From Gymnothorax reevesii (taxonomy: Eukaryota; Chordata; Actinopteri; Anguilliformes; Muraenidae): a stretch of 64,000 nucleotides of DNA. Below are positions 33,633 to 45,232 of the stretch, in pieces. The stretch covers positions 60,841,876-60,905,875 of the forward strand of contig CM056576.1 of the NCBI GenBank assembly GCA_029721435.1. The letters are read 5' to 3'. The position numbers were made by a program, and so were the translations under genes. Numbering within the stretch: position 1 is the first letter of the stretch; every line of letters begins with the position of its first letter. The notes below the pieces were generated by a model. The model saw only the letters and a program-made list of their open reading frames with translations. It ran no database searches and had not been told where the DNA came from.

Positions 33633-36600
33633 AACGGAGACAAAAGCATGAACCCACAGCAGCATTTACATACAGGCACACATGCACACAACATGCACAA
33701 ACAAGTACACAGATAATATATACTCATATAACGCTATAGGCCCATGACAGAATACACTCATGTGCACACATATGCATATACATGAACATAAAACATACAC
33801 AACACCCACAGTCACCCACAAAAACAGAGAAACATGCACGAAAACACAGAAACAATGAGCAAAAAGCACAACACTGAAAGCTTTACGGCAACAGTATAAT
33901 ATTCTGATCCTTGAGAGCAGGCATGGCTCCAGGAATGGGCAGCTTAGGATCTCTCAGTATGTGTGTATTCGGAATGCAGCCCTTCTGTTTGATCTTATCC
34001 AATTACAGTGATTTCCCTCCGAAATCACAAGTTAGTTTGACTTTACGTGTTAAGCGCTTCAAAACTGCAATTAAGATTCCAAATTTAATGGAAACATAAG
34101 CCAGCCATACCTAAAGGAATCAGAACTGCCTTGTCTGACCATAAAACTCAGGGGGAAGGTGGGGGGTGTGGGAAAACACCCCACCAAAACCTACTCTAGC
34201 ATTTTGAAGAAAGAAAAAAGGAATTTTTGGTATTGTGCAATGGCAATAACATAAGAAGAATGCTGAGGGTGACACTAAACAAACATATCTTTTAAAAGTA
34301 AAACTGTGACCCAGCAAATACCGCAATTTTTTTTTGAATTGTCATTCTTCAGAAGCACTGAAAATTCAATAAGATACTTTACTACCAAGCTAATGCAGTT
34401 GCTAGAAATGTGCCTTGGTATGTATACTCAGAAGAGGGTCCTTATGAAAAAGATCATTAAAATACAGCTGTATGAATAAGATTTGATAAAAACCATTGAG
34501 CCCATTTCCTCTCAGCAGTGACAATGATTGGTGAAAATAAGTGAAATGAGGACACCACCCTCCTGGGGTTTTTGTAAAGCTCATTCTCTCATAATAAAAA
34601 TGACAGGAAAACATACCTGAATATGTAGCCCAATACTTAGTGTGTTGCGCCCCATCTTGTTTCTTGATGGCTGGAAATTGGATCATAGATGCAGATGAGT
34701 AAAACACTTTAAGACAGCAGTTTATGTATATTTAATAGAAAAAAGGAAACGTATACCTGCAATTTTACTGCATGTTTAGAACCAGCAATGATTTCACAGT
34801 AATCATGCACATCTATTATTCTGCACACTCATTTTGATTAGGAATATTTACTAATTACATTTACCGCACACTACCTTCCAGCCAGGTGCTCAACAGGCAA
34901 GAAATCCACAAAAAATGCAAAATGGATGGTGGTTCAGTTGGGTACCTGACTTTTCTACTTCTAGGTGCCACTATAGCCATATCCATAGAAATTGTGAGCT
35001 CAAACTCCGGAATTTTCCGTTACACGTGTATGGGCACCATTCTGCCAAATTTCATGCAATTCTGAGATGAGTCACTCCATACTAAACTGTTCAATTCACT
35101 GTGTTATACAAGAATGATCAATACGTATTTTTCTCTGAGAATTAAATGATTTGCATTGTTCATATTTATTCACTCCCGATTGAAGATATACATAAGAAAA
35201 AATCTGAGTCATCAGTCCAACAACACAGCAGAAAAACTGGTGTCCCAATGTCAGCTAAGGCATTGTGAAGGACATATTTTGTTACAAAATTTAGCACCCA
35301 ACTTCACGAAACGTTCATGACATGTCTAATGATACTTCAAAAGAAAGTGAAATTAAATACTGCAGAGAAATACCCATAATAATGGTTTCAATTGTCTGCA
35401 CTAAATTATCGGGACTCGTCTGATCAGGAAAAGCAATTCGAAATGACCGTCGTAGGCGTAACCAGTCACGTCCTCACGTGTTACATCCATCCCTGTGGTT
35501 TAATTTGCATAATGTATGCAAATAGCGTAAAGATGACCTTGGCAAAATAAGGTACTCACTTCCTGCCTCCAAATTTCACAAGGCGTAAGACAATCATATA
35601 CACCATGCTTTTAAAAGTAATGAACGTTTTTCCGTACCCTAATATTGTGTTACGCCCATAAAAACATGAACAATCTGTGCGCTATCGCCATGGACAGTAT
35701 AAAAAATGGACGCAGCACCCGGGTCTGATAAGTGAGACCAATGCGGAATCTGAATTCCATTTAATGGCCAGCAGATGGCGACGTCGGTGGTTGCAGAATT
35801 GGAAAAGGCGTATTTGAACTTTCATCACCATTATAACACGTTTGTAGAGTTTAGTATGGAATGAGCCAGATGTCAAATCCAGTGCCAGTCCCACTCTCTC
35901 AGAATATGGCTCTTAATCGTTATTATTATTGTCACTATGTTTTCCATCCCAGCAATATCCCTATGAAGTACATAGTCAATGTAGCCCATCTGCGATCTGT
36001 CATTTCTTCATACTTTCTTAAGAATTACAGGCTTATATATTGGTGTTGATTATTCAGTAAATAATTGTGTGATTATTAATCTAGAGATCTTAAACAGGAA
36101 CAGCTTGAAAGCAATTATGCCTTTAAATGAGGAGATCACACTTGGACGAAGCATATTTCAGCGGAAAAAAGTGTCTAAAACGCATATTCTAATTTGATAA
36201 TAATCCAGTGCGACGCATTTTTAAACCAGTGAGTCTTCAAATTGGCTTCAATATCATGGCGCAGAGATTTTTACTAGGGGAATCTTCTGATTTTGAATTT
36301 AATCTTTGGAAAGCTCACCAAAAATGCTTTATAACCTAAACCAAATCCCAGTCTACAGTGGGGTACAAAAATTTTGGCAAGCCTGGTTTAAATGTCTGTT
36401 ACAATTAATCTCCAAGTGATTGAAAGCAAACCTGAACACTTTATGCTACAAAGTTAACCATGACACCTTTCTACAAATTTAAAAGCAAGGTTTCATTTTA
36501 TTAAGTTTTCTGAGTTTTTAAATGATAAAGGCAGAGAGATCACGTGACGCATCCATGGAGCTGCACGCACATTGACCGGTCTCCTGGCAAACAGTCCTTA

Positions 36601-37182
36601 TTTCCATGTTTAGCCCTCTTTTCGACGGAATAAAACAAGTCTGTTTTAATTTGCTTGCATTTCTGAATGGCAACAATACGTAAACAGCTCACTTTAACTT
36701 CGCTTTCGTCTCCCCATAGGAGAAAACCGAAATCAGAAGACAGTCACGCTAATCCATTTAGCATGGCGAACTCTTTGGCTAGGCTGGAGTCAGTTCTTAA
36801 ATCGGAGTTGGCAGTGGTGAGAAGTGAGTTCGCTGCACATATGAACACATTGTGTTCCAAAATTGACTTGACAGCTGAACAGATGGAACAGAAAAAATCC
36901 ATTACCAATCACGCCCGGCGCTTGGACACATTGGAGCAACAAAATATTGACCTTCAGGATCGAACCAGACGTAATAATCTCAGTTTGCTTGGCCTTCCCG
37001 AGGGAAAGGAAAAATACGACCCCGTCGTTTTTCTCAAGAGGTCACTACCAACTTGGCTCCTCGGATTGATGGGAAGAGAGATCGAGATTGAACGAGCTCA
37101 TCGCATCTACTCTACAACTTCAACTAATACCAAGAAACCTTGAGTGTTCATCATAGATATATATATATGGAGAACATATACA

Positions 37183-37230
<48 letters not shown>

Positions 37231-37352
37231 TGGCCTCATAGGAAACCATTCATTTTTATGAAGAAGTTGGGTGTATCAATATGGCGGCCGGGTGCTTCAC
37301 TTTGGATAATGTAAATATGACGACATCAGCAATCTAGTGTTCTAAATATATA

Positions 37353-38972
37353 GAAAACCCAAAACCAGTGAAGTTAGCACGTTATGTAAATCGTAGATAA
37401 AAACAGAATACAATGATTTGCAAATCCTTTTCAACTTATATTCAATTGAATACACTGGAAAGACAAGATGTTTAATGTTCAAACTGAGAAACTTTATATT
37501 TTTTTTGCAAATAATAATTAATTTAGAATTTAAAGGCAGCAACACATTGCAAAAAAGTTGGCACAGGGGCCTTTTAACCACTGTGTTACATCGCCTTTCC
37601 TTTCAACAACACTCAGTAAACGTTTGGGAACTGAGGAGACCAATTTTTGAAGCATTTGAGGTGGAACTCTTTCCCATTCATGCTTGATGTACAGCTTAAG
37701 TTGTTCAACAGTCCGGAGTCTCCGTTGCCGTATTTTACACTTCATAATGCGCCACACATTTTCAATGGGAGACAGGTCTGGACTACAGGCAGGCCAGTTT
37801 AGTACCCGCACTCTTTTACTACGGAGCCATGCTGTTGTAACACGTGCAGAATGTGGCCTGGCATTGTCTTGCTGAAATAAGCAGGGGCGTCCATGAAAAA
37901 TACGTTGCTTGGATGGCAACATATGTTGCTCCAAAACCTGTATGTACCTTTCAGCATTAATGGTGCCTTCACATATGTGTAAGTTGGCCATGCCTTGGGC
38001 ACTAATACACCCCCATACCATCACAGATGCTGGCTTTTGAACTTTGCGCCTATAACAGTCTGGATGGTTCTTTTCCTCTTTGGTCCGGAGGACACGACGT
38101 CCACAGTTTCCAAAAACAATTTGAAATGTGGACTCGTCAGGCCACAGAACACTTTTCCACTCTGCATCAGTCCATCTTAGATGAGCTTGGGCCCAGCGAA
38201 GCTGTCGGCGTTTCTGGGTGCTGTTAATAAATGGCTTTCGCTTTGCATTGTAGAGTTTTAACTTGCACTTGCAGATGTAGCGACGAACTGTAGTTACTGA
38301 CAGTCGTTTTCTGAAGTGTTCCTGAGCCCATGTGGTGATGTCCTTTACACACTGATGTCAGTTTTTGATGCAGTACCGCCTGAGGGATCGAAGGTCACGG
38401 GCATTCAATGTTGGTTTTCGGCCTTGTCGCTTACGTGCAGTGATTTCTCTAGATTCTCTGAACCTTTTGACGATATCACGGACCGTAGATGATGGAATCC
38501 CCAAATCTCTTGCAATAGCTCATTGAGGAATGTTGTTTTTAAACCTTTCGACAATCAGCTCACGCATTTGTTCACTAAGTGGTGACCCTCGCCCCATCCT
38601 TGTTTGTGAATGACTGAGCATTTCAGGGAAGCTGCTTTTATACCCAATCATGGCACCCACCTGTTCCCAATTAGCCCGTTCACCTGTGGGATGTTCCAAC
38701 TAAGTGTTTGATGAGCATTCCTCAACTCGCTGTCTTTTTTGCCACTTGTGCCAGCTTTTTTGAAACATGTTGCAGGCATCAAATTCCAAATGAGCAAATA
38801 TTTGCAAAAAATTACAAAGTTTACCTGTTAGAACATTAAGTAACTTGTCTTTGCAGTGTATTCAATTGAATATAGGTTGAAAAGGATTTGCTAATCAATG
38901 TATTCTGTTTTTATTTTAGGATTTACACAACGAGCCAACTTCACTTTTTTGGGTTTTGGTTTTTGGGTTTTG
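37353..38972 (-). mobile_element. Tc1-like element with ~200-bp inverted repeats
   Basis: The left end gaaaacccaaaaccagtgaa and the right end (rc: caaaacccaaaaaccaaaac) open long inverted repeats sharing aaaacagaatacaatgattt-like and ttcaattgaatacactg wording for roughly 200 bp. TA flanks both sides. It is ~1620 bp with one transposase on the minus strand. Confidence 0.9.
37530..38597 (-). pseudogene. Tc1-like transposase with two nonsense codons
   Basis: From ATG at 38597 the frame runs 355 codons to 37530 in a single frame, interrupted only by TGA at codons 26 and 80. It begins MGRGSPLSEQMRELIVERFK with the helix-turn-helix region and KRQGRKPTL (GRPR-like). Catalytic blocks are LWPDEST (Asp154), CLFQQDNARPHS (Asp244) and SPDLSPIENVW (Glu279), spacing DD34E. 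Apart from the two stops it looks complete, so inactivation is fairly young. It is distinct from the 10-kb transposase. Confidence 0.92.
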
Positions 38973-40982
38973 TACATCTATGGTGTTAATCCTCAAGTTG
39001 CTTCGCTACAACGACCGAGATGTCATTCTCCGCGAAGCCCGGAATCATGGCCCCTTGCATACGAAAAATGGAGCGACACTCAGCTTTTTCCCCGACTTCT
39101 CACCAACTACTGCGAAGAAACGTAGCTCCTTTGCAGCAGTGAGAAAGGAGCTTCGAGAAAGGGCAATACCGATACTTTCTCCAGTATCCCGCTACGCTGA
39201 AAATTGGAACGGAGAGACTAAATTTTTTTAAACTCCGAATGAGGTTAGCCAATTCTGCGACTCTCTTCCCCTCTTCGCCGCCCAGGTACGGACTGATGTT
39301 AGCTAATGCTACTGTCCGCGTTCGGATTGTTTATTATTCAGACTTGGGGTTTTCGTTTTTCTGTTTAAAGTGCTACCAACAGTTGGAATTTTTACGGCTG
39401 CTAACTACTTTTATTTTTCCTCCTATTTTAAACCAGCAGTCAAAGCTTTCAGTGTTTTTGTTTACGGTTGTACAACGTGATGTATTTTGTGCACTCTGGA
39501 CTGAATTTAGCTAAATCTGCAAACTACGCTTGAACAATTATAATAGGACAACTTGAATGCTCAGTTTTACCGGTGATCCTTTGAAGGATTTTTGCGATCA
39601 CCAAACTATTGTATATTTTCTTTCATTTATTTGTGTCTTTTTATTGATTTATTCCGGCTCGCCTACTGGGCCTCCTGTACAGCCTCCGCCTCTGGACTGA
39701 ATGATGTGATTTTTTGCTTTTTTCATAAACGTTTTGGCCAGCTAACGGCCCATAGCTTGCAATCTTTCATATATGTCATTCGGCACGGCATCCTCGAAAT
39801 ATCGACATGTAATAACGCTATGACCAATGTTTCTTTTCAATTATTTTTGTCATTGGGTAATTTAACTATTTTTGGGCCTACCAGTGGTAATTTATTATTT
39901 AGTTACCTTTATACCACATGTTTAAAGAGAGGTGTTTCAATGACTTAATTTGGCAATTGGGCTGATGCCAGCGTCCTCTCTGTGTGTGATCCATTGCTGA
40001 TGTCACGGATTGTTGAATATGTCGCAGACTTTGGCTTGTTCTATGCCCGGTCTGCGTGGGGGTTGGCGAATTTGTTTGGCTAAGATCATTTTTTCTTGTT
40101 TTTCGGGAGATTGGGGGGTTGGTTGTTGGTACATATCTGGATTTATGTTCTTTTCTTTTTCTTTCATTTTTGCTCATTAAGTACAATACTAGGCAATCAT
40201 GACCACTTTGAATACCTTAAGTTTGAATGTAAATGGTTTAAATGGCCCTTATAAGCGTGCAAAATTTGATTTGGCTTTAATTCAAGAAATTCATCTAAGG
40301 AAGGATGATGTTCACAGGTGCAACAACAAATTCTATGAAGTTGTTTCCTTTTCGGTTGCCACCAATAAAACCAAAGGTGTTATGATATTAATGCGGCGGA
40401 ATCTAAATCTCAATGTATTGGAGCAAGGTAATGATGCAGATGGAAGAATAACTCATGTAAAGGTATCAATACAAAATAGGAAACTAGTTCTTCTTTCAGT
40501 TTTTGCTCCTTCCACTTCTGATACAATTTTTTTCTCTACATTGACTGATTATCTTCTTAATATGCCTGATTCTGAGGTGGTGATGGGGGCGGATATGAAA
40601 GCTGTCATGTCTCATGATATAGATACATCAGGATAGAGCGAAAATCACTCTCAGTCACTCTCTAACAATAAACTTAGGCAATTTGTGTCATCTCTATCAT
40701 TGGTAGATGCATGGTGTCAACTTAATCCCTCTACAAGAGCATATACCCATTTTTCATCTTGGTACAAATCCTACTCCCGGATCGATTATGTTTTCATTTC
40801 CCCAACTATTCCCTCTGCTTCATTTGGTTCAGAGATATGGCCCATGTCTCTGTTGGACCATAGCGGTAACTATCTTAAACTCTCGCTAGTCAATAAGCCT
40901 CAACGAGCCCCTCGCTGGCGACTTAATCCAACATTACTATGTGACAAAAATTATTGTACCAATTTTAAAACAGAGCTATCAG

Positions 40983-41316
40983 TGTTTTTTTTTTTTTTTT
41001 TTTTTTAAATCCCTCCACCCCCCCCCCCCCCCCCATTTTGGGGGCCTACTGAATTTAATCAATTTCAATAAATTTCTCAAAGACCCCACACCCACCCTTT
41101 GACTCCCATCACAACACCCTAAACCCGTATTTACAGATGATACAGTGAAAGGACAATGACATAAATTAGAATGTAAACATACACAAAGATGAGTAAATTG
41201 AAGTGAAAATTAAGAACATACCTACACAATACCTACATTAATCATAATTATATATATGTATACATATATACATACATAAACGTATGTATACATATATACA
41301 TACATACGCATACAGC

Positions 41317-41355
<39 letters not shown>

Positions 41356-42181
41356 CTTAAACGTACCTAGACGCACACACATACATAAGATACATGCTTT
41401 AGCAAATATAATCATACAACATATCATATATTAATGTACTCATACAATTACTTATTTTCATTCCCATCCTTCTGCCACTCTCAGCGCCCTCCATCTATCC
41501 TTATATACACTTAACCTACTGTTCTCTTGTGCTATTATACATTCAATTTTACTGTGATGTTTTACAAAGATTTTGAATCTCTCTATCCTCAGAGCGTCCA
41601 CAGATTTTGATTTATAAATGAAAGTTTTGCCAAGAAGTATTAAAATATTGACTATTTTTCCGCAGTCATTTTTTAGACTGCCCAGAAGAATGGTGGGCAA
41701 GTCCAGTGTAAAATTACTTGAATATATTTATTTATACCAAATTTATACTATTTATTTATACCAAAATAAATGTTCCACTGACTCAACCTCTTCGCCACAA
41801 AATCTACACAAGTTGGACTCCTCAATTCCCCAAATATGAAGCATCTTTTGAGTGGCCAAAAATTTATATATTAATTTAAACTGAAAAAATCTTATTGACG
41901 AATCTATAGTTGTTTTGTAAATTAAATTGAAGACCTGGTTCCATGGAATTGGGAAATCTAGCATATACTCCCAAGAATCTAAAATATTGTGAGGATTAGC
42001 TCTCAGGTTTCTTGATTCAAGGTGAAACTTGTATATCATTCCATTTATGCTGGTTTTTTCAATCCACTGAAAGTTTTTCATAAATGGTCGACAGACAAGC
42101 TCCTTGTTACTTCCTCTAACAATTCTTCTTTTCCATTTTAGCGGTATGGCGGCAACCAGTTGATTGAACTTTTGTAGAGGG
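40983..42181 (-). mobile_element. Antisense 5'-truncated L1 copy inserted in ORF2
   Basis: On the plus strand it begins with a T run (40985-41006), the complement of a poly-A tail. Minus-strand frames (42081-41752, 41700-41458) encode an L1 ORF2 C-terminus: IDSSIRFFQFKLIYKFLA, ILHIWGIEESNLCRFCGEE (first letters approximate) and EHLFWYK, then ILLGSLKNDCGKIVNILILL. The flanks cagagctatcag (40971-82) and caaagctatcag (42182-93) form a 12-bp target duplication with one mismatch. It therefore arrived by target-primed reverse transcription. Confidence 0.92.
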
Positions 42182-43017
42182 CAAAGCTATCAGAGTTTAT
42201 TGCTATTAACCAAGGCTCAGTCAATGACCCTCATATAATTTGGGACGCAGTCAAGGTTTTATTTGCAACTTTTTTTATCTCATATAATTCACACCTTCAG
42301 AAATTACATGTTAAGAAAATCACTGATCTTGAAACTCTCTTGGCTTCACTAGAGAGATCAAATCAAGATTCTTTCTCAGTTGAGACGGCCACTAAAATTA
42401 ATGTGGTGAAAACTGAAATAAATCAATTATTGAGAGTTAAAGCAGAGTTTCTCATTCAAAGGACGAGACAAAATTACTTTTTTTAATGGGAGTAGACCGA
42501 GCCACCTTCAAGCTCTACAGCTACGCCGCAATCAGAAGTTTTCCAATATCCCGGTCCTAAAGTCACCCTCAGGTCAGCTTCTTACAGATTCAAAACATAT
42601 TAATGAAACTTTCTGCTCTTTTTACTCTACTTTGTATACATCAAAAATTACATGTGATAACACTGAATTTACTTCTTTCTTTTCTTCACTTAATTTGCCT
42701 CAGTTGTCCGATTCCGAGGCTGCTTTTTTAGCAAAACCAATAACTCTGACTGAGCTGGAAGAAACTTTGAAGCATATGAGCAGAGGTAAATTTCCAGGGA
42801 TGGACGGAATTCCAGTGGAATTCTATTCCACCTTCTGGATTGAGCTGGGTCCCCTTCTCTTAGCGATGATAAATTACTCAATTCAGCATGGAGCTTTTAG
42901 ACAGGACACAAATACTGCAATTATTTCTCTTCTACTTAAGAAAGATAAGGACCCAACTATGTGTTCCAGTTATCCTCCACTTTCTTTATTAGGAACAGAT
43001 ATTAAATTATGCTAAAG

Positions 43018-44301
43018 CAGTCGTTCCCAAACTTTTTCTGCTGGGCCCCTCTTTGGTACATAAGAAAATTTTTGCGCCCCCCCCACCTCCAAAAAATGTT
43101 GTTTTCAGAGTCCATTGCAGTTTATTTCGCACATTGTAATTAATATAAACCTCAACCTAATTTGAAAAAATATAAGTAAACGGTCATAAACTGTAGGTTG
43201 TCATAAACTACAACTAGGCTACTTTTAGAATTAGAAATAACAAAATAACAAACAACCATGATGTAATTATTTTAAGTGAAACTGTTTTCAAGCTCCTTGA
43301 CTGTGTAATTATGTTCAGTGTAACAGGTTTATTTTTTTAATATTCAACAACATTGCTATTTATGCATTTTCCGGATACCAACAGAAACTTACTTGCATAC
43401 AGCCAATCAGCAACCTTGTGCCGGACCGAGACAGTTACATTTTTCTCTCTTCACTGGCCTTGCACTTTTAAGTTAAAATACGTTATCCAAGATTGCGTCA
43501 GCTTATTCTAGAAAATATGAATTCTCTGAACAGATGATTTTTGTCTAGCCTAGCTGGAAACATTAAAAACGATTGGCAGATTTGGAAACGGCCACCGTAA
43601 TTTTCCAATTCAGGACACGAAAATGTAATAATTCAAAACCCCTTTTTAAAGTATAAAATCATTAGACTGTATCACACCCCTCTGCCTGAGTATAGCCGTC
43701 TACTTAAAATTATGTTTCTATGATGCAGAAAGACAGCACCATAATCAACCTATATTAAAAGCCGACAGCGAAGTACGAAAAAAATTCATGAACACCACTT
43801 GCCAAACCTGCCGATATGTTTGTAATGTTCAGTTGCAAGGCTAGATAAAAATAATCTGGAGGCCTACAGAGCATTCATATTATCGAGAATAAGATGACGC
43901 AATCTTGGTTATTTCTGCTTTGTATTCATCGGATTTTGTTCGGTGTCACTTACCATTTATTATCAATATCAGTGCAGGATAAAAAGCGGCGAGTTGGGTA
44001 TCGCGAGACTACATTGATTGTAACCAGCTCATTTTGCCAGCTTCAAATATTTGAACAACTACATTCATAACAAATTATTAACGAAAATGGCAGGCGAGAT
44101 GAATGATTTGGCGAACAGTTATGTTGAGAGTAAGGCAGGCATTTACGATGTAATCGCAGAATCCTGGGCAGCGAATGGACTGTATGCAAAAAATTTTCTG
44201 TTGGTGTCCGCCTCTGTCCGGAACTCTAGTGGGGGGAAAAAAAAATCGCACCCCGCGCCCCCCCTGCCATTGCTCTGCGCCCCCTACTTTGGGAACCACT
44301 G
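43018..44301. mobile_element. hAT element, 1284 bp, non-autonomous, in L1 ORF2
   Basis: It starts cagtcgttcccaaac, ends tttgggaaccactg, and is flanked by perfect tgctaaag duplications (43010-17, 44302-09). Subterminal cgccccccc / ggggggaa tracts are typical. A short frame MAGEMNDLANSYVESKAGIY (44087 onward) lies near the right end; I do not recognise it. No transposase domain is present. Confidence 0.95.
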
Positions 44302-44579
44302 TGCTAAAGTATTATCTCGGAGACTGGAACATTTCATGACTAAGCTGGTTCATAAGGACCAAACTGGCTTTATTAGTTCACGCTCTGCCTCTGACAATCT
44401 CGGTCGTCTTCTGTATGTAATCTATTTCGCCGATCAATCTATGTCTCCAAGTGGAGTATTCTCTTTAGATGCCATGAAAGCTTTCGACCGCCTTGAACTT
44501 CAATATCTCTGGTCAGTGATGGAACATATGGGTTTGGGATCTGGTTTTATTAACATGATAAAAGTTCTATACTCTAATC

Positions 44580-45232
44580 CAGTGGTTCTCAAATTCGGTC
44601 CTGGCGCCCCCCTGTGTACGCTGGTTTTTGTTCCAGCCACGACTGCAATTATAGGATTTTAAAAAGCTGTTACTTTGTCTTAATTCGCAGCATTCCATGT
44701 CTGAGTAGTTATTTACCATCTTAAGTCACATTTGGATGGACATATCCATTCTGCTATGAAGATTAAAAACCCTTGAACACATTGTGCTTAATTTTCAATA
44801 TTGCTAGGATTTTCAGGTGAAAACATTTTTAAACAGATCAAATTAGACTCTGAGAAAATCAATAAGCTCCAAATTAGGTTTCTGAATACAGGTGTTTTGA
44901 GTTTTTCCCAAATAACCTGCCTGAACCAAATAAAATCAACATAGAACACAACAGGTGTGACTCCATTGTTTGCCAAGTAAATTGTCGGTTTTTGCCTCCA
45001 TGTGTCAAGAGTTTCACCAATGAGGAACCTCTTGATTATTTATGTTGATTGAATGTTTGGCTAAATTTTTTCCCTCTGCCAATATTTACAATATATCTCA
45101 ATGTGGATGTTTGCATGAATGCACCTAATTAAAACAAATCAACAGCTTGTTAAAATCCTAAGATTGCCAATGTGGTTGGAACAAAAACCAGCGTATACAG
45201 GGGGGCGCCAGGACCGAATTTGAGAACCACTG
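44580..45232. mobile_element. hAT MITE, 653 bp, in L1 ORF2
   Basis: The terminal inverted repeats start cagtggttctcaaattcggt and match for ~56 bp with one mismatch. It is flanked by perfect ctctaatc duplications (44572-79, 45233-40). There is no coding capacity. The near-perfect ends suggest it is younger than the L1. Confidence 0.96.

Larger units (their letters stand above)
37152..38982. mobile_element. hAT MITE with (TA)n, in L1 ORF1, split by a Tc1-like element
   Basis: The ends catagatatatatat and atatacatctatg are inverted repeats, flanked by gtgttcat (37144-51) and gtgttaat (38983-90), an 8-bp duplication with one mismatch. It has a (TA)n run (~37176-37226). The Tc1-like element at 37353-38972 lies close to its right end. 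Confidence 0.8.
36667..39231 (+). pseudogene. L1 ORF1 (RNA-binding protein), split by insertions
   Basis: The N-terminal part (36667-37143) encodes a coiled-coil (LARLESVLKSELAVVRSEF, then ARRLDTLEQQNIDLQDRTRR) followed by the RRM-like NNLSLLGLPEGKE and IEIERAHRI. A stop follows KKP (one CGA to TGA change would explain it). The C-terminal part resumes at 38983 with LILKLLRYNDRDVILREAR, GATLSFFPDFSPTTAKKRS and FAAVRKELRERAI. Both match L1 ORF1p, which coats L1 RNA. The 1.8-kb gap is the hAT MITE carrying a Tc1. Confidence 0.88.

Noticed and set aside
33890..33990. Minus-strand segment reading ILRDPKLPIPGAMPALK, a possible missing Pyk2 linker exon (compare human LLAPKL)
   Set aside because: It lies in the right interval and has a usable acceptor (gatcaaacag), but no GT donor follows in the needed phase and the similarity is only a few residues.
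34110..34140. 24-base segment with good acceptor (atggtcag) and donor (gtatgg) on the minus strand
   Set aside because: Read in phase 0, as the neighbouring exons need, it contains a stop codon and shows no Pyk2 similarity.
39592..39948. 118-codon frame between L1 ORF1 and ORF2
   Set aside because: It is in the inter-ORF region of the L1, hydrophobic by T-richness, and has no L1 or host motif.
44051..44300. Frame MAGEMNDLANSYVESKAGIY as a captured host exon or hAT transposase exon
   Set aside because: It lies near the end of a non-autonomous hAT and reads into the terminal repeat; no known family recognised, so I do not call a gene.
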